A DNA stretch of 64,000 nucleotides from Streptomyces minutiscleroticus (lineage in GTDB: Bacteria > Actinomycetota > Actinomycetes > Streptomycetales > Streptomycetaceae): assembly GCF_014650875.1 (NCBI RefSeq), contig NZ_BMVU01000017.1:62001-126000 (forward strand), in the 5' to 3' direction. How positions within the stretch are numbered: the first letter of the stretch is position 1; every line of letters begins with the position of its first letter. The notes beneath the pieces are model-generated. The model saw nothing but the letters and a program-made list of their open reading frames with translations, was not told the origin of the DNA and did no database searches. Shown here in pieces: positions 35,668 to 42,839 of this stretch. The translations under genes and the position numbers were made by a program.

Positions 35668-36959
35668 AGCGTCTCCTGCGGTCCGGCCGTGCGCAGTGCG
35701 GTGCGCAGCAGCACCCGTGCCCCGGCCGCCAGGTCCTCGGGGGCGGTGTTCTCCTGCGGCACATGGCTGACGCCGCCGATGCTCGGCACGAAGATCATGC
35801 CGATTGGTGTGATGCCGGCCATGAACTGGGCGTCGTGCCCGGCCCCGCTCGGCAGTTTCTCGTGGGGCAGGCCGAGCTCGTCGGCACTGCGGACGATCGT
35901 CTCGCGCAGCCGGGGATCGGTGAAGACCGGGTCGGACCTCGTCTCGGCCACCACCTCTATCCGGGTTCCGGTCGCTTCGGCGATGTCGTGCAGCATTGCG
36001 CGCAGCGTCTCCTCGGCGTCTCCCGCGCGCCAGACGTCGGTGTCCCTCAGGTCCACCGTCATCCGCACTGCGCCGGCGATGGTGTTCGGGGTGTTCGGAT
36101 AGGGGTCGAGCCGGCCCACGGTGGCCACCCGGCACAATTTCCTCTGCCGGGCGATGTGCTCCGCCGCCAGCACCACACGGGCGGCCGCGCCCAGTGCGTC
36201 GCAGCGAGCGTCCATCGGAGTGGTTCCTGAGTGCCCGGCCGCGCCCTGGATCTCCAGAGTGAGCACGATCCGTCCGGTGATCGCCTCCACGACGCCGATC
36301 CGGCTGCCGCTGCGCTCCAGTACCGGGCCCTGCTCCACATGGAGTTCGAGGTAGGCCGCCACGGACTGCTCCGGCCAGCAGGCACTGCCCAGAGCGTCGA
36401 GGTCGCCGCCGGCGAGGCGCAGCGCGTTGCGCAGCGGTCGCCCCTGGTGGTCGCACGGTTCCTCGGGAAGGTCGGTTATCCGTCCGGCAGCGGCCATGGA
36501 GCCCCAGAACGGCTGCGGGAAGAGCGCGCCCTCCTCGTTGGCGAAGGCGACCGCCACAGGTTCGTGTCGTAGGCCGACGCCGGACTCGACGAGAGTCTGG
36601 AGCACCTCCAGAGCCGCGAGCACGCCGTAGGCGCCGTCCAGCCGACCGCCGTCGACCACGGTGTCCAGGTGCGAGCCCATCATCAGCACCTGCCGGTCGG
36701 CCGTGTGCTGACCGGTGTGCCGCCGGCGCACAACGATGTTCCCCGCCGCGTCCACGGCCGGGAACAGGCCGGCGGCCCGGGCCTCGTCCATCAGATAGGC
36801 ACGGGCTTCGCGGTCGGCCGCGCTGAATCCTGTGCGGGTGATGCCGCCGGTGGCGGGGTCCGCTCCTATCCGCCCCAGTTCCTCGATGCGGCGCAGCAGC
36901 CGCTCGGCGTCGATGTCGAGGGCCAGGGAACTGGCCCGTTCGACCACTGTGTGGCTCAT
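35664..36959 (-). CDS. M20-family amidohydrolase (N-carbamoyl-amino-acid hydrolase / allantoate type)
   Basis: 431 aa. LMMGSHLDTVVDGGRLDGAYG and AFANEEGALFPQPFWGS hold the di-metal ligands. LELHVEQGPVLE, GHSGTTPMDAR and SGAGHDAQFMAGITP are typical of the hydantoinase/carbamoylase subgroup. Members hydrolyse N-carbamoyl or ureido bonds of amino acids. Finding it beside a carbamoyltransferase is suggestive: it could trim a carbamoylated product or act as a peptidase. It starts 31 bp after the M13 stop. Confidence 0.9.
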   Translation of the reverse strand: MSHTVVERASSLALDIDAERLLRRIEELGRIGADPATGGITRTGFSAADREARAYLMDEARAAGLFPAVDAAGNIVVRRRHTGQHTADRQVLMMGSHLDTVVDGGRLDGAYGVLAALEVLQTLVESGVGLRHEPVAVAFANEEGALFPQPFWGSMAAAGRITDLPEEPCDHQGRPLRNALRLAGGDLDALGSACWPEQSVAAYLELHVEQGPVLERSGSRIGVVEAITGRIVLTLEIQGAAGHSGTTPMDARCDALGAAARVVLAAEHIARQRKLCRVATVGRLDPYPNTPNTIAGAVRMTVDLRDTDVWRAGDAEETLRAMLHDIAEATGTRIEVVAETRSDPVFTDPRLRETIVRSADELGLPHEKLPSGAGHDAQFMAGITPIGMIFVPSIGGVSHVPQENTAPEDLAAGARVLLRTALRTAGPQETL

Positions 36960-36990
36960 GTGTCTTCCTCTCCCTTCCCGTAGGCGGAGT

Positions 36991-39135
36991 TCAGCCCAGC
37001 AGCGAGAACCGGGCTTCCGGTGGGATGTACAGACGGTCCGTCTCGGTGACGTCGAAGGCCTCGTAGAACGCGGGGATGTGGCCGAGGACGCCGTTGCAGC
37101 GGAACTCCGGCGGTGCGTGGAAGTCGTGCGCGAGCCGTTCCAGCATGCGGCCCCGGGTGCGTCCGGCCCGCCACATGGTGGCCCACGCCAAAAAGAACCG
37201 CCGCATCTGGCGCCGGTGGGGCTCCCCGCTGACGCCCAGCGATCCGAGGTGTGCGGCGAAGGCCTGCTGGGCGACAGCCAGGCCGGTGATGTCCGCGATG
37301 TTCTCGCCGAGTGTGCGTGCCCCGTTGACCCGGGCGCCGTCGGCTCCGCCGGGGGTGTATCCGTCGTACTGCCGCACCAGCAGGGCGCTGCGACGCTCGA
37401 ACTCGGCTCGGTCCTCGGCCGCCCACCAGCCGTGGCGCCGACCGTGTCCGTCGTAGTGGGATCCGCGGTGGTCGAAGGCGTGCGACATTTCGTGGCAGAC
37501 GATCGAGCCCAGTACGGCGATGTTGCGGAGCCGGTCGCCCGCGGCGTCGAACACCGGTGGCCGCAGCAGGGCCGCGGGGATCACCACCTGGTTCAGGCTG
37601 TGCCGGTAGTAGGCGGTGACCGACTGCGGCAGGACCTTCCAGTCCGAGTGGTCGACCGGCCCGCCCAGGCGGTTCAGTTCGCGGGCGATGTGCCAGGCGC
37701 GGGAGCGCTTGACGTTGCCCAGCAGGTCTGTGGGATCCGTGCGCAGATCCGCGCAGCCGGCCGGGACCGCCGGGGCGCCGATGTCGAATCGCATGGCGTC
37801 GAGCTTGGCCAGCGCCGCCCGCCGGGTGTCGGGCCGCATCCACTGGGCGCCCTGCAGGCAGCGGCGGTAGGTGCCGACGAGGTCGTTCACCAGGTGCCGT
37901 GCGGCGGTGAGTGTCCCGGGGGTCAGGTGTTCGCGCAGGTAGCGGTCTCCGACGACTTCTCCGAGGGCCGTCTGCACGAAGGCGCTGGCCCGCCGTGCGC
38001 GCGGCCATGGCCGCCGGGCGCCGGTGAGTTCACGCCAGTACCAGCGGAAGTGCTCGGCGAAGACCGCGCGCGGACCGAAGGGCGCCATCTCGTGCACGTA
38101 CCGCCAGGCGAGCCAGAGCCGCAGCGTGTGCAGGTCCGTGCCGGCCCACCAGTCCTCGAGCGCCACCAGGAACCCCGCCGGCCGCACCCGCGCGATCGCC
38201 TCCGGGGCCGGCTCCCCCAGCCCCCGCAGCCAGTCCGCCCAGGGAAATCCGCGGTCGCGGGCGCGGAGTTCACCGACCGAGCGCTGACATTCCTCAGCGG
38301 CTCGCGGGGATGCGGGGACCGGCGAGCTGGTGTGCGGCGCTGCGCTGTCGGCGGCCGGGGCCGACGGGCGCGCGCCGGCGCCCGCGACGCCCGTGGCGGG
38401 GGGTGAGGGGGTGGCGGCTTCGGACATGTCCGCGGCCCCGTGTGCACGCATGTGGAGGTGGGCCAGGGCCGTTTCCGCGCGGACGACGTGCTCGGCGGCC
38501 TCGGCGGAGGCGGGCAGGCCGGCATGGGCGAGCATGGTGCGCACGTGCCGGGCGTAGCCGCTCAGGAGCCGTCGGTCGCCGTCGGCGCGGTAGAGCTCGG
38601 GGCGCGGCAGGCCCAGGCCGGACGCGGTCAGTGTCAGGGCGTAGCGGGAGCCGTCGGCCGGATCCACGAAGACGGAGGGCTCCAGCGCGCCGCGCACGCC
38701 CTGCGCCTGCAGCCGGCCCAGGACGAGGGCCAGCGCCCGCCGGTCGGGCGCGGTGCGGATGCCGGCCAGGTCCTCGGCCAGGGGATCCGCCTGGGACGCC
38801 TCGATGGCCTCCTCGTCCATGAAGCTCGTGTACAGGTCCGCGACCGCACGCGAGGCGCGGTCGGCGTCGTTGCCGCCTGCGGACGCGGCCCGTCGGATGA
38901 GCCGGGCGACGTCGTCCTCGACCTCCTCGGCCAGCAGCGACAGCAGCGTCGCCTCGGCGCGGTCCTCCGGCAGCACGAACGCGTCCGACCAGGGGCCGTT
39001 GGCGTATCGGTGGAAGTCGTCCTGGGGTCTCACCGAGGGATCGGTCACCAGGTCGCCGAGGCGCGGCTGCGCGCTCTCGGCCGTCGGGCGGCCGAGAGCG
39101 CAGGTGGGCCGCATCGCCCCGGTCGTCGCGTACAC
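36991..39135 (-). CDS. Cytosolic M13 (neprilysin-like) metallopeptidase
   Basis: 714 aa. Zinc site H548-E549-x2-H552 in VCHEMSHAFDHRG and E611-x3-D615 in GENIADITGL; C-terminal HDFHAPPEFRCNGVLGH is standard for M13. No signal peptide or membrane anchor is seen at the N-terminus (LGDLVTDPSVRPQDDFHRYA), so it acts inside the cell. A Pro/Ala/Ser-rich insert (around residues 240-275) is unusual. It starts 5 bp after the JmjC gene downstream of the 27-aa peptide, making it a strong candidate leader peptidase. Confidence 0.92.
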   Translation of the reverse strand: MYATTGAMRPTCALGRPTAESAQPRLGDLVTDPSVRPQDDFHRYANGPWSDAFVLPEDRAEATLLSLLAEEVEDDVARLIRRAASAGGNDADRASRAVADLYTSFMDEEAIEASQADPLAEDLAGIRTAPDRRALALVLGRLQAQGVRGALEPSVFVDPADGSRYALTLTASGLGLPRPELYRADGDRRLLSGYARHVRTMLAHAGLPASAEAAEHVVRAETALAHLHMRAHGAADMSEAATPSPPATGVAGAGARPSAPAADSAAPHTSSPVPASPRAAEECQRSVGELRARDRGFPWADWLRGLGEPAPEAIARVRPAGFLVALEDWWAGTDLHTLRLWLAWRYVHEMAPFGPRAVFAEHFRWYWRELTGARRPWPRARRASAFVQTALGEVVGDRYLREHLTPGTLTAARHLVNDLVGTYRRCLQGAQWMRPDTRRAALAKLDAMRFDIGAPAVPAGCADLRTDPTDLLGNVKRSRAWHIARELNRLGGPVDHSDWKVLPQSVTAYYRHSLNQVVIPAALLRPPVFDAAGDRLRNIAVLGSIVCHEMSHAFDHRGSHYDGHGRRHGWWAAEDRAEFERRSALLVRQYDGYTPGGADGARVNGARTLGENIADITGLAVAQQAFAAHLGSLGVSGEPHRRQMRRFFLAWATMWRAGRTRGRMLERLAHDFHAPPEFRCNGVLGHIPAFYEAFDVTETDRLYIPPEARFSLLG

Positions 39136-39140
39136 GGTGC

Positions 39141-40373
39141 TCAGGCCCCCGTCTGGCTCACGGCCTGCAGGACGCCGAGGCGGGCGAGCTGCCAGGCCGC
39201 GCGGACGGAACGGTCCTCAGGAGCGTCGGCGAGGAACTTGCCGGCCGGCAGCGAACCGCCGCGCTCCAGTGCGCGCAGGGTGTCGGCGACGGCGTCGGGC
39301 ACGGCCAGCCGATGGCCGTTGACCAGCAAGGAGGTCTTGCCGTCGAGGCTCGGTCCGAGTTCGACCGGGGCCTCGGTGCGTCGCACCCGCGCCTGGGCGG
39401 TGAGAGCGTCCAGGCCGGCCAGCCGCGTGAACTCCCGCGGCCGGCCCGCACCGGCGCGGGCCCGTCCGGCCGCGGCCAGCCGCGTGGTCTCCTCGTCGGG
39501 CCGCAGCGCAGTGAGGCGGGCGCACAGGTCGGCGACCTTCTCGCGGTACCGCTCCGCCACCCGGTCGTGGTGGCCGTCGGCCGCGTCCGCGGCGGTGGTG
39601 TCGCCGAGGAACGGAACGTCGTGGAACGCCTCGTCGCGCACGAGCTCCTGGACCGTCTCCACCAGCAGGTCGCGCCAGCGCCGTGGGGCGACGGTGACCG
39701 ACAGGTGCAGGGAGACCTGTTCCCTGGCGGCTGCGGCATGCGGCGTCCCGTAGGGCAGGTAGAGCATGTCTCCGGGGCGCAGCGTGGTACGCAGCGCGGG
39801 TTCACCGAGCCGGTCGGCCGGGTAGTGGACGCTGTCTCCGCGCCGGTCGGCGGGCGGCTGCCAGACCTGCCAGTCCTTTGTTCCCTCGATCTGGATGACG
39901 AAGACGTCCACCGGGTCGTGGTGCGGGGCGTACCCGTCGTGACCGGCCGGTGTCAGGAAGCCGACGATCTCGGCGGGGCAGGCGAAGGTGTCGGAGAAGG
40001 CGTCCGCGAGGTGCCGGGCCGAGGGCAGGAGGTGCTCGAGGTGGTTCCAGGAGACGGTCGCGCCGGAGCGGAACAGCTCGTAGACGCGTTCCGGTACGAC
40101 GGTTTCGGCGAGTCCCGTCCCGTGGTCGCCCGTGGTGCGGGTGTAGGCCTTGCTGGAGACGCCCTGGCCGTTCCTGGCGAGGCGCACGTACGCCGGCGAA
40201 ACGGCCTGCAGGGCGATGACGTCGTCGAGCTGGTCGACCGTGACCAGGTCGCGGGTCCGGTGTGCGAGCGCTCCGCGGCGCAGCAGCGGCTGTCGGTCGA
40301 AGTGCTGTGCGAAGAAGCTCTCGGTGTCGCCGACGAGGGACGCGAAGGTCCAGTCGGCAGCGGTGATCCCCAC
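39141..40373 (-). CDS. JmjC/cupin-type Fe(II)/2-oxoglutarate oxygenase (copy 1)
   Basis: 410 aa, ROXA/YcfD-like. Iron ligands H151 and D153 in YAPHHDPVDVF and H212 in LPYGTPHAAA; WQVWQPP follows, as in ribosomal-protein hydroxylases. A dimerisation/winged-helix-like C-terminal half is present. GGAGGCGGAG precedes GTG 40373. It is the first enzyme gene after the 27-aa peptide (220 bp), so it probably hydroxylates that peptide. It is clearly related to copy 2 at 41564. Confidence 0.92.
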   Translation of the reverse strand: MGITAADWTFASLVGDTESFFAQHFDRQPLLRRGALAHRTRDLVTVDQLDDVIALQAVSPAYVRLARNGQGVSSKAYTRTTGDHGTGLAETVVPERVYELFRSGATVSWNHLEHLLPSARHLADAFSDTFACPAEIVGFLTPAGHDGYAPHHDPVDVFVIQIEGTKDWQVWQPPADRRGDSVHYPADRLGEPALRTTLRPGDMLYLPYGTPHAAAAREQVSLHLSVTVAPRRWRDLLVETVQELVRDEAFHDVPFLGDTTAADAADGHHDRVAERYREKVADLCARLTALRPDEETTRLAAAGRARAGAGRPREFTRLAGLDALTAQARVRRTEAPVELGPSLDGKTSLLVNGHRLAVPDAVADTLRALERGGSLPAGKFLADAPEDRSVRAAWQLARLGVLQAVSQTGA

Positions 40374-40450
40374 GTTCTCCGCCTCCCACGGGCGTCGGGC
40401 CGGCTCGGTCGTGTCCGGCGGGCAGTGTGTGCGCTGTCCCCGCTCGCTCC

Positions 40451-40485
40451 AGCGGGCCGAGAAGAAGGACTCTTCTCGGCCCGCT
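40451..40485. terminator. Hairpin between peptide gene and JmjC gene (attenuator)
   Basis: Perfect 15-bp arms (AGCGGGCCGAGAAGA and its complement) with a 5-nt loop. It lies in the 220-bp spacer downstream of the 27-aa peptide gene. It would reduce read-through into the enzyme genes, giving more peptide mRNA than enzyme mRNA. Confidence 0.75.
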
Positions 40486-40547
40486 CAACGCGCGGTTGGG
40501 GGCGTGTGGCCGCGGCGCCGAACGTCCGGCTCGTGCCGCCCCCGGGC

Positions 40548-40579
40548 TGGGGGGCGGCGTTTCAGGGCGCCGCCCCCCA
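40548..40579. terminator. Hairpin immediately after the peptide stop
   Basis: Perfect 12-bp arms (TGGGGGGCGGCG with CGCCGCCCCCCA) and an 8-nt loop, 14 bp after the peptide stop codon. A competing partner, GCCGCCCCC at 40535-40543, could pair with the same G-rich arm, so two exclusive structures are possible. The first of two hairpins ahead of the enzyme genes. Confidence 0.7.
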
Positions 40580-40593
40580 TGCTGTACCGGGAA

Positions 40594-40677
40594 TTACTGG
40601 ATGTTGACGTAGTACGAGGTGGCCAGCAGGTCGGCGGAGGTCTCGATGAACTCGATGTCGTCGAAGCTGCGCTCCAT
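40594..40677 (-). CDS. Candidate RiPP precursor peptide (27 aa)
   Basis: The ATG at 40677 has AAAAGGAG 6 bp upstream, one of the best RBSs in the window; a longer in-frame extension to 40860 would run through the promoter and the palindrome. The N-terminal part is acidic and leader-like (MERSFDDIEFIETSADL); the C-terminal part is LATSYYVNIQ, with hydroxyl-bearing Ser/Tyr, Asn and Gln suited to oxidation and carbamoylation. Tailoring, protease and export genes surround it on both sides. The gene sits between strong hairpins. It matches no precursor family I know. Confidence 0.78.
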   Translation of the reverse strand: MERSFDDIEFIETSADLLATSYYVNIQ

Positions 40678-40850
40678 TTTGAACTCCTTTTCTCGGTTTC
40701 TCCGGGATGTTTCCCGGCGGTGATGTAATAGTGGCCCATTTCCGGGGGGCGAGGCAATCCCTGCCGGGTGTTCAACCCCCTTTCCCGATGCGACGAATGC
40801 GGGAAGTCGATTTCTCGGGTGTTCAACTGACGCCGGGGAACGGTCGAACA
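40678..40850 (-). promoter_or_regulatory. Promoter/operator region of the peptide operon
   Basis: Holds two direct copies of CGGGTGTTCAAC (40765-40776 and 40816-40827, 51 bp apart) and an inverted relative GTCGAACACCC (40843-40853). On the transcribed (minus) strand these read GTTGAACACCCG. A -10-like TATTAC lies at 40725-40730, and a small stem-loop (CCGGGA/TCCCGG, 40702-40717) precedes the RBS. The spacing suggests an activator or repressor with several sites. Confidence 0.6.
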
Positions 40851-40924
40851 CCCTTTCCACGACGAAAAGGCCGTTTTTCTCCGCGCCGGCGCGGAGAAAA
40901 ACGGCCTTTTCGTCGTGGAAAGGG
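40851..40924. repeat. Perfect 74-bp palindrome (37-bp arms, no loop)
   Basis: Left arm starts CCCTTTCCACGACGAAAAGG and the centre is CGCGCC/GGCGCG; the right arm is its exact complement over all 37 positions. It lies 10 bp downstream of the DinB stop and upstream of the peptide promoter. It may be a bidirectional terminator that insulates two same-strand units. A perfect loopless arm of this length is unusual and could also be a protein-binding or cruciform site. Confidence 0.9.
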
Positions 40925-40933
40925 GGGCGCGGG

Positions 40934-41440
40934 TCAGACGCCGACGGTTCCGTCGATGCCCTCGCGCAGGAAGTCGGCGTGCCCGTTGTGCCTGGCGTAC
41001 TCGTGGATCATGTGGAGCATGACCATGCGCAGCGACACCGTCTGGTCCTTGCGGCGGTCGTGCGCGATGACGTCCAGGGACTCGGCCGCGGCCTCGATCC
41101 GCCGGGCGTGCTCGATCTCCGTCCGCCAGGCGTCGAATGCCTCCTGCCGGTCCGCCTCGCGGGCGTCGTAGGCGACTTGGAAGTCGAAGTCGTCCGACCA
41201 CACGAGCGGGATGTCCTCGCCGTTGATGATCCTGCGGAACCAGGACCGCTCCACCTCGGCCATGTGCCGTACCAGGCCGAGCAGCGAGAGCGTCGAGGGC
41301 GGCATCGACTGCCGGCGCAGCTCCTCATCGGTGAGGCCCTCGCACTTCAGGGCGAGCGTCGCCCGGTGGAAGTCGAGGTAGCCACGGAGCATGTCGCGCT
41401 CGTCGGCGATCGCGGGAGGGCCAATGCGTTCGGTTGTCAC
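40934..41440 (-). CDS. DinB/DUF664 family protein
   Basis: 168 aa from GTG 41440 (AAGGATC upstream). Four-helix-bundle pattern with metal-binding histidines: LLGLVRHMAEVERSWFRR and MLHMIHEYARHNGHADFLRE. Families of this fold include mycothiol- and bacillithiol-dependent transferases and isomerases. It is between the second JmjC gene and the peptide gene, so it may be a thiol-dependent tailoring or detoxification enzyme of the pathway. Specific function unknown. Confidence 0.88.
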   Translation of the reverse strand: MTTERIGPPAIADERDMLRGYLDFHRATLALKCEGLTDEELRRQSMPPSTLSLLGLVRHMAEVERSWFRRIINGEDIPLVWSDDFDFQVAYDAREADRQEAFDAWRTEIEHARRIEAAAESLDVIAHDRRKDQTVSLRMVMLHMIHEYARHNGHADFLREGIDGTVGV

Positions 41441-41498
41441 TGTGATCCTTGCGTTGCTCGTCGTGTCATCGTGTCCGCCGCGTCCCCGCGGGACGCGC

Positions 41499-41528
41499 GT
41501 ACGGCCCCACCGCACGGTGGGGCCGTAC
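41499..41528. terminator. Hairpin between JmjC copy 2 and DinB genes
   Basis: Perfect 13-bp arms (GTACGGCCCCACC) with a 4-nt GCAC loop in the 123-bp spacer. It may lower expression of DinB relative to the genes before it or end the first transcript. Confidence 0.7.
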
Positions 41529-41563
41529 GACTGCCGTGTCCGCGGGCGGCGTACCGATCCGTA

Positions 41564-42748
41564 CTATGCCGCCACCACTTCCAGAAGGCCGAGCCGCGCC
41601 AGGCCCTGGGCCGTCCTGGCCGCACGGGCCGGCTCCGCGCCGGGGAAGACGTCCGAGGCGATGATGTGGTCGCCCGCGCTCATTCCGGCGAGGGTTTCGG
41701 CGACCGGTGCGGGAATGGCGACCTTGTGTCCGTTGACCGTCACCTGGACGCGTCCGTCCTGATTCGCGCCGAACTCCACGTCGACGTCGGTGAGCCGGAG
41801 GGCCGAGCCCGCATCCAACGCGTCGAGTTCCGCCGTCGTCTGAAACGTACTGCCCATGGAATTGCCGGGCATGCGGCGGCCGAGGTCGGCCAGCCGGTCG
41901 AGTTCGGCCGCCGGTTCGACCGTCTCGAACCGGGTCATGAGAGCGCGCACCTTCTCCTTGAAGACTTCCTCCACGGAGTTGTCCCGGGATTCGCCGATGT
42001 ACGGGAATTCGTTGAACTCCGGGGCGGCGGCGAGCTCGTCGAAGGTCTGCCGCAGCAGGTCCTTCCACATCCGCGGCCGGATCATGATGGACAGGTGGAC
42101 GGAGGCGAGTTCCTCCGCCGCCGCCGCGTGCGGGGTGTCGTACGGGAGGTAGAGCACGTCGCCGGGCTCCAGCAGTACGTCGATCACCGGCTCGCCGAGC
42201 TGCTCGGCCGTGTAGGACGCGGCCTGCGCCCGGCGCACCTGCGGCGGGTTCCACAGCCGCCAGCGCTTGGTGCCTTCCGTCTGCACGATGAAGAGGTCGA
42301 CCGGGTCGTGGTGCGGGGAGAAGCCCTGCTTGCCGGCCGGCGTCAGGAAGGCCACGCAGTCGGTCCGGGCGCCGAACTTGTCGCTGATCACCTGGGTGAA
42401 GCGGCGCAGCGAGGAGTCGACGTGGTTGAGGGAGCTCCACACGATGGTGGCGCCGGCGCGGAAGAGCTCGTACACCTTCTGCGCATCGACCGTGTCGGTC
42501 ACGTCCGTGCCCTGCACGGTGACGGTCTTGGTGTAGCCCTTTTCGGGCACGCCCTGGCCCTTGAGGTTGACCCGCAGGTAGGGCGGCCGGATGATCTCCA
42601 GCTGGACCAGCTCGTCCAGCCTGCGCAGCGACAGCACCCCCTTGGGGTCCTTCAGGGCGCCCTTGCGCAGCAGCGGCTTCTTGTTGAAGTACTCGGCGAA
42701 GAAGACCTTCTCGTCCCCTACGAGGTCGGCGAACGTGTAGTTCGTCAT
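41564..42748 (-). CDS. JmjC/cupin-type Fe(II)/2-oxoglutarate oxygenase (copy 2)
   Basis: 394 aa. Iron ligands H146 and D148 in FSPHHDPVDLF and H207 in LPYDTPHAAA. Same architecture as copy 1: YTFADLVGDEKVFFAEYFNKK versus WTFASLVGDTESFFAQHFDRQ at the N-termini (first parts), and a shared C-terminal VNGHKVAIPAPVAET. The two are paralogues and may hydroxylate different residues of the peptide or work as a heterodimer. ATG 42748 lies 91 bp after the carbamoyltransferase stop. Confidence 0.92.
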   Translation of the reverse strand: MTNYTFADLVGDEKVFFAEYFNKKPLLRKGALKDPKGVLSLRRLDELVQLEIIRPPYLRVNLKGQGVPEKGYTKTVTVQGTDVTDTVDAQKVYELFRAGATIVWSSLNHVDSSLRRFTQVISDKFGARTDCVAFLTPAGKQGFSPHHDPVDLFIVQTEGTKRWRLWNPPQVRRAQAASYTAEQLGEPVIDVLLEPGDVLYLPYDTPHAAAAEELASVHLSIMIRPRMWKDLLRQTFDELAAAPEFNEFPYIGESRDNSVEEVFKEKVRALMTRFETVEPAAELDRLADLGRRMPGNSMGSTFQTTAELDALDAGSALRLTDVDVEFGANQDGRVQVTVNGHKVAIPAPVAETLAGMSAGDHIIASDVFPGAEPARAARTAQGLARLGLLEVVAA

Positions 42749-42839
42749 GCGCTGTCCCCTCTCTCTGATGCGTGTCGGGATGTCTGCGGGTGGCGGCCGG
42801 TCGGCGTCCGGGGCACCGATGCCGTGTCCGTGGCGCCCA

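Noticed and set aside
40594..40860. 88-aa version of the peptide ORF
   Set aside because: The extra N-terminal 61 residues read through the promoter, repeats and palindrome edge and have no RBS; the internal ATG at 40677 has a near-perfect one.
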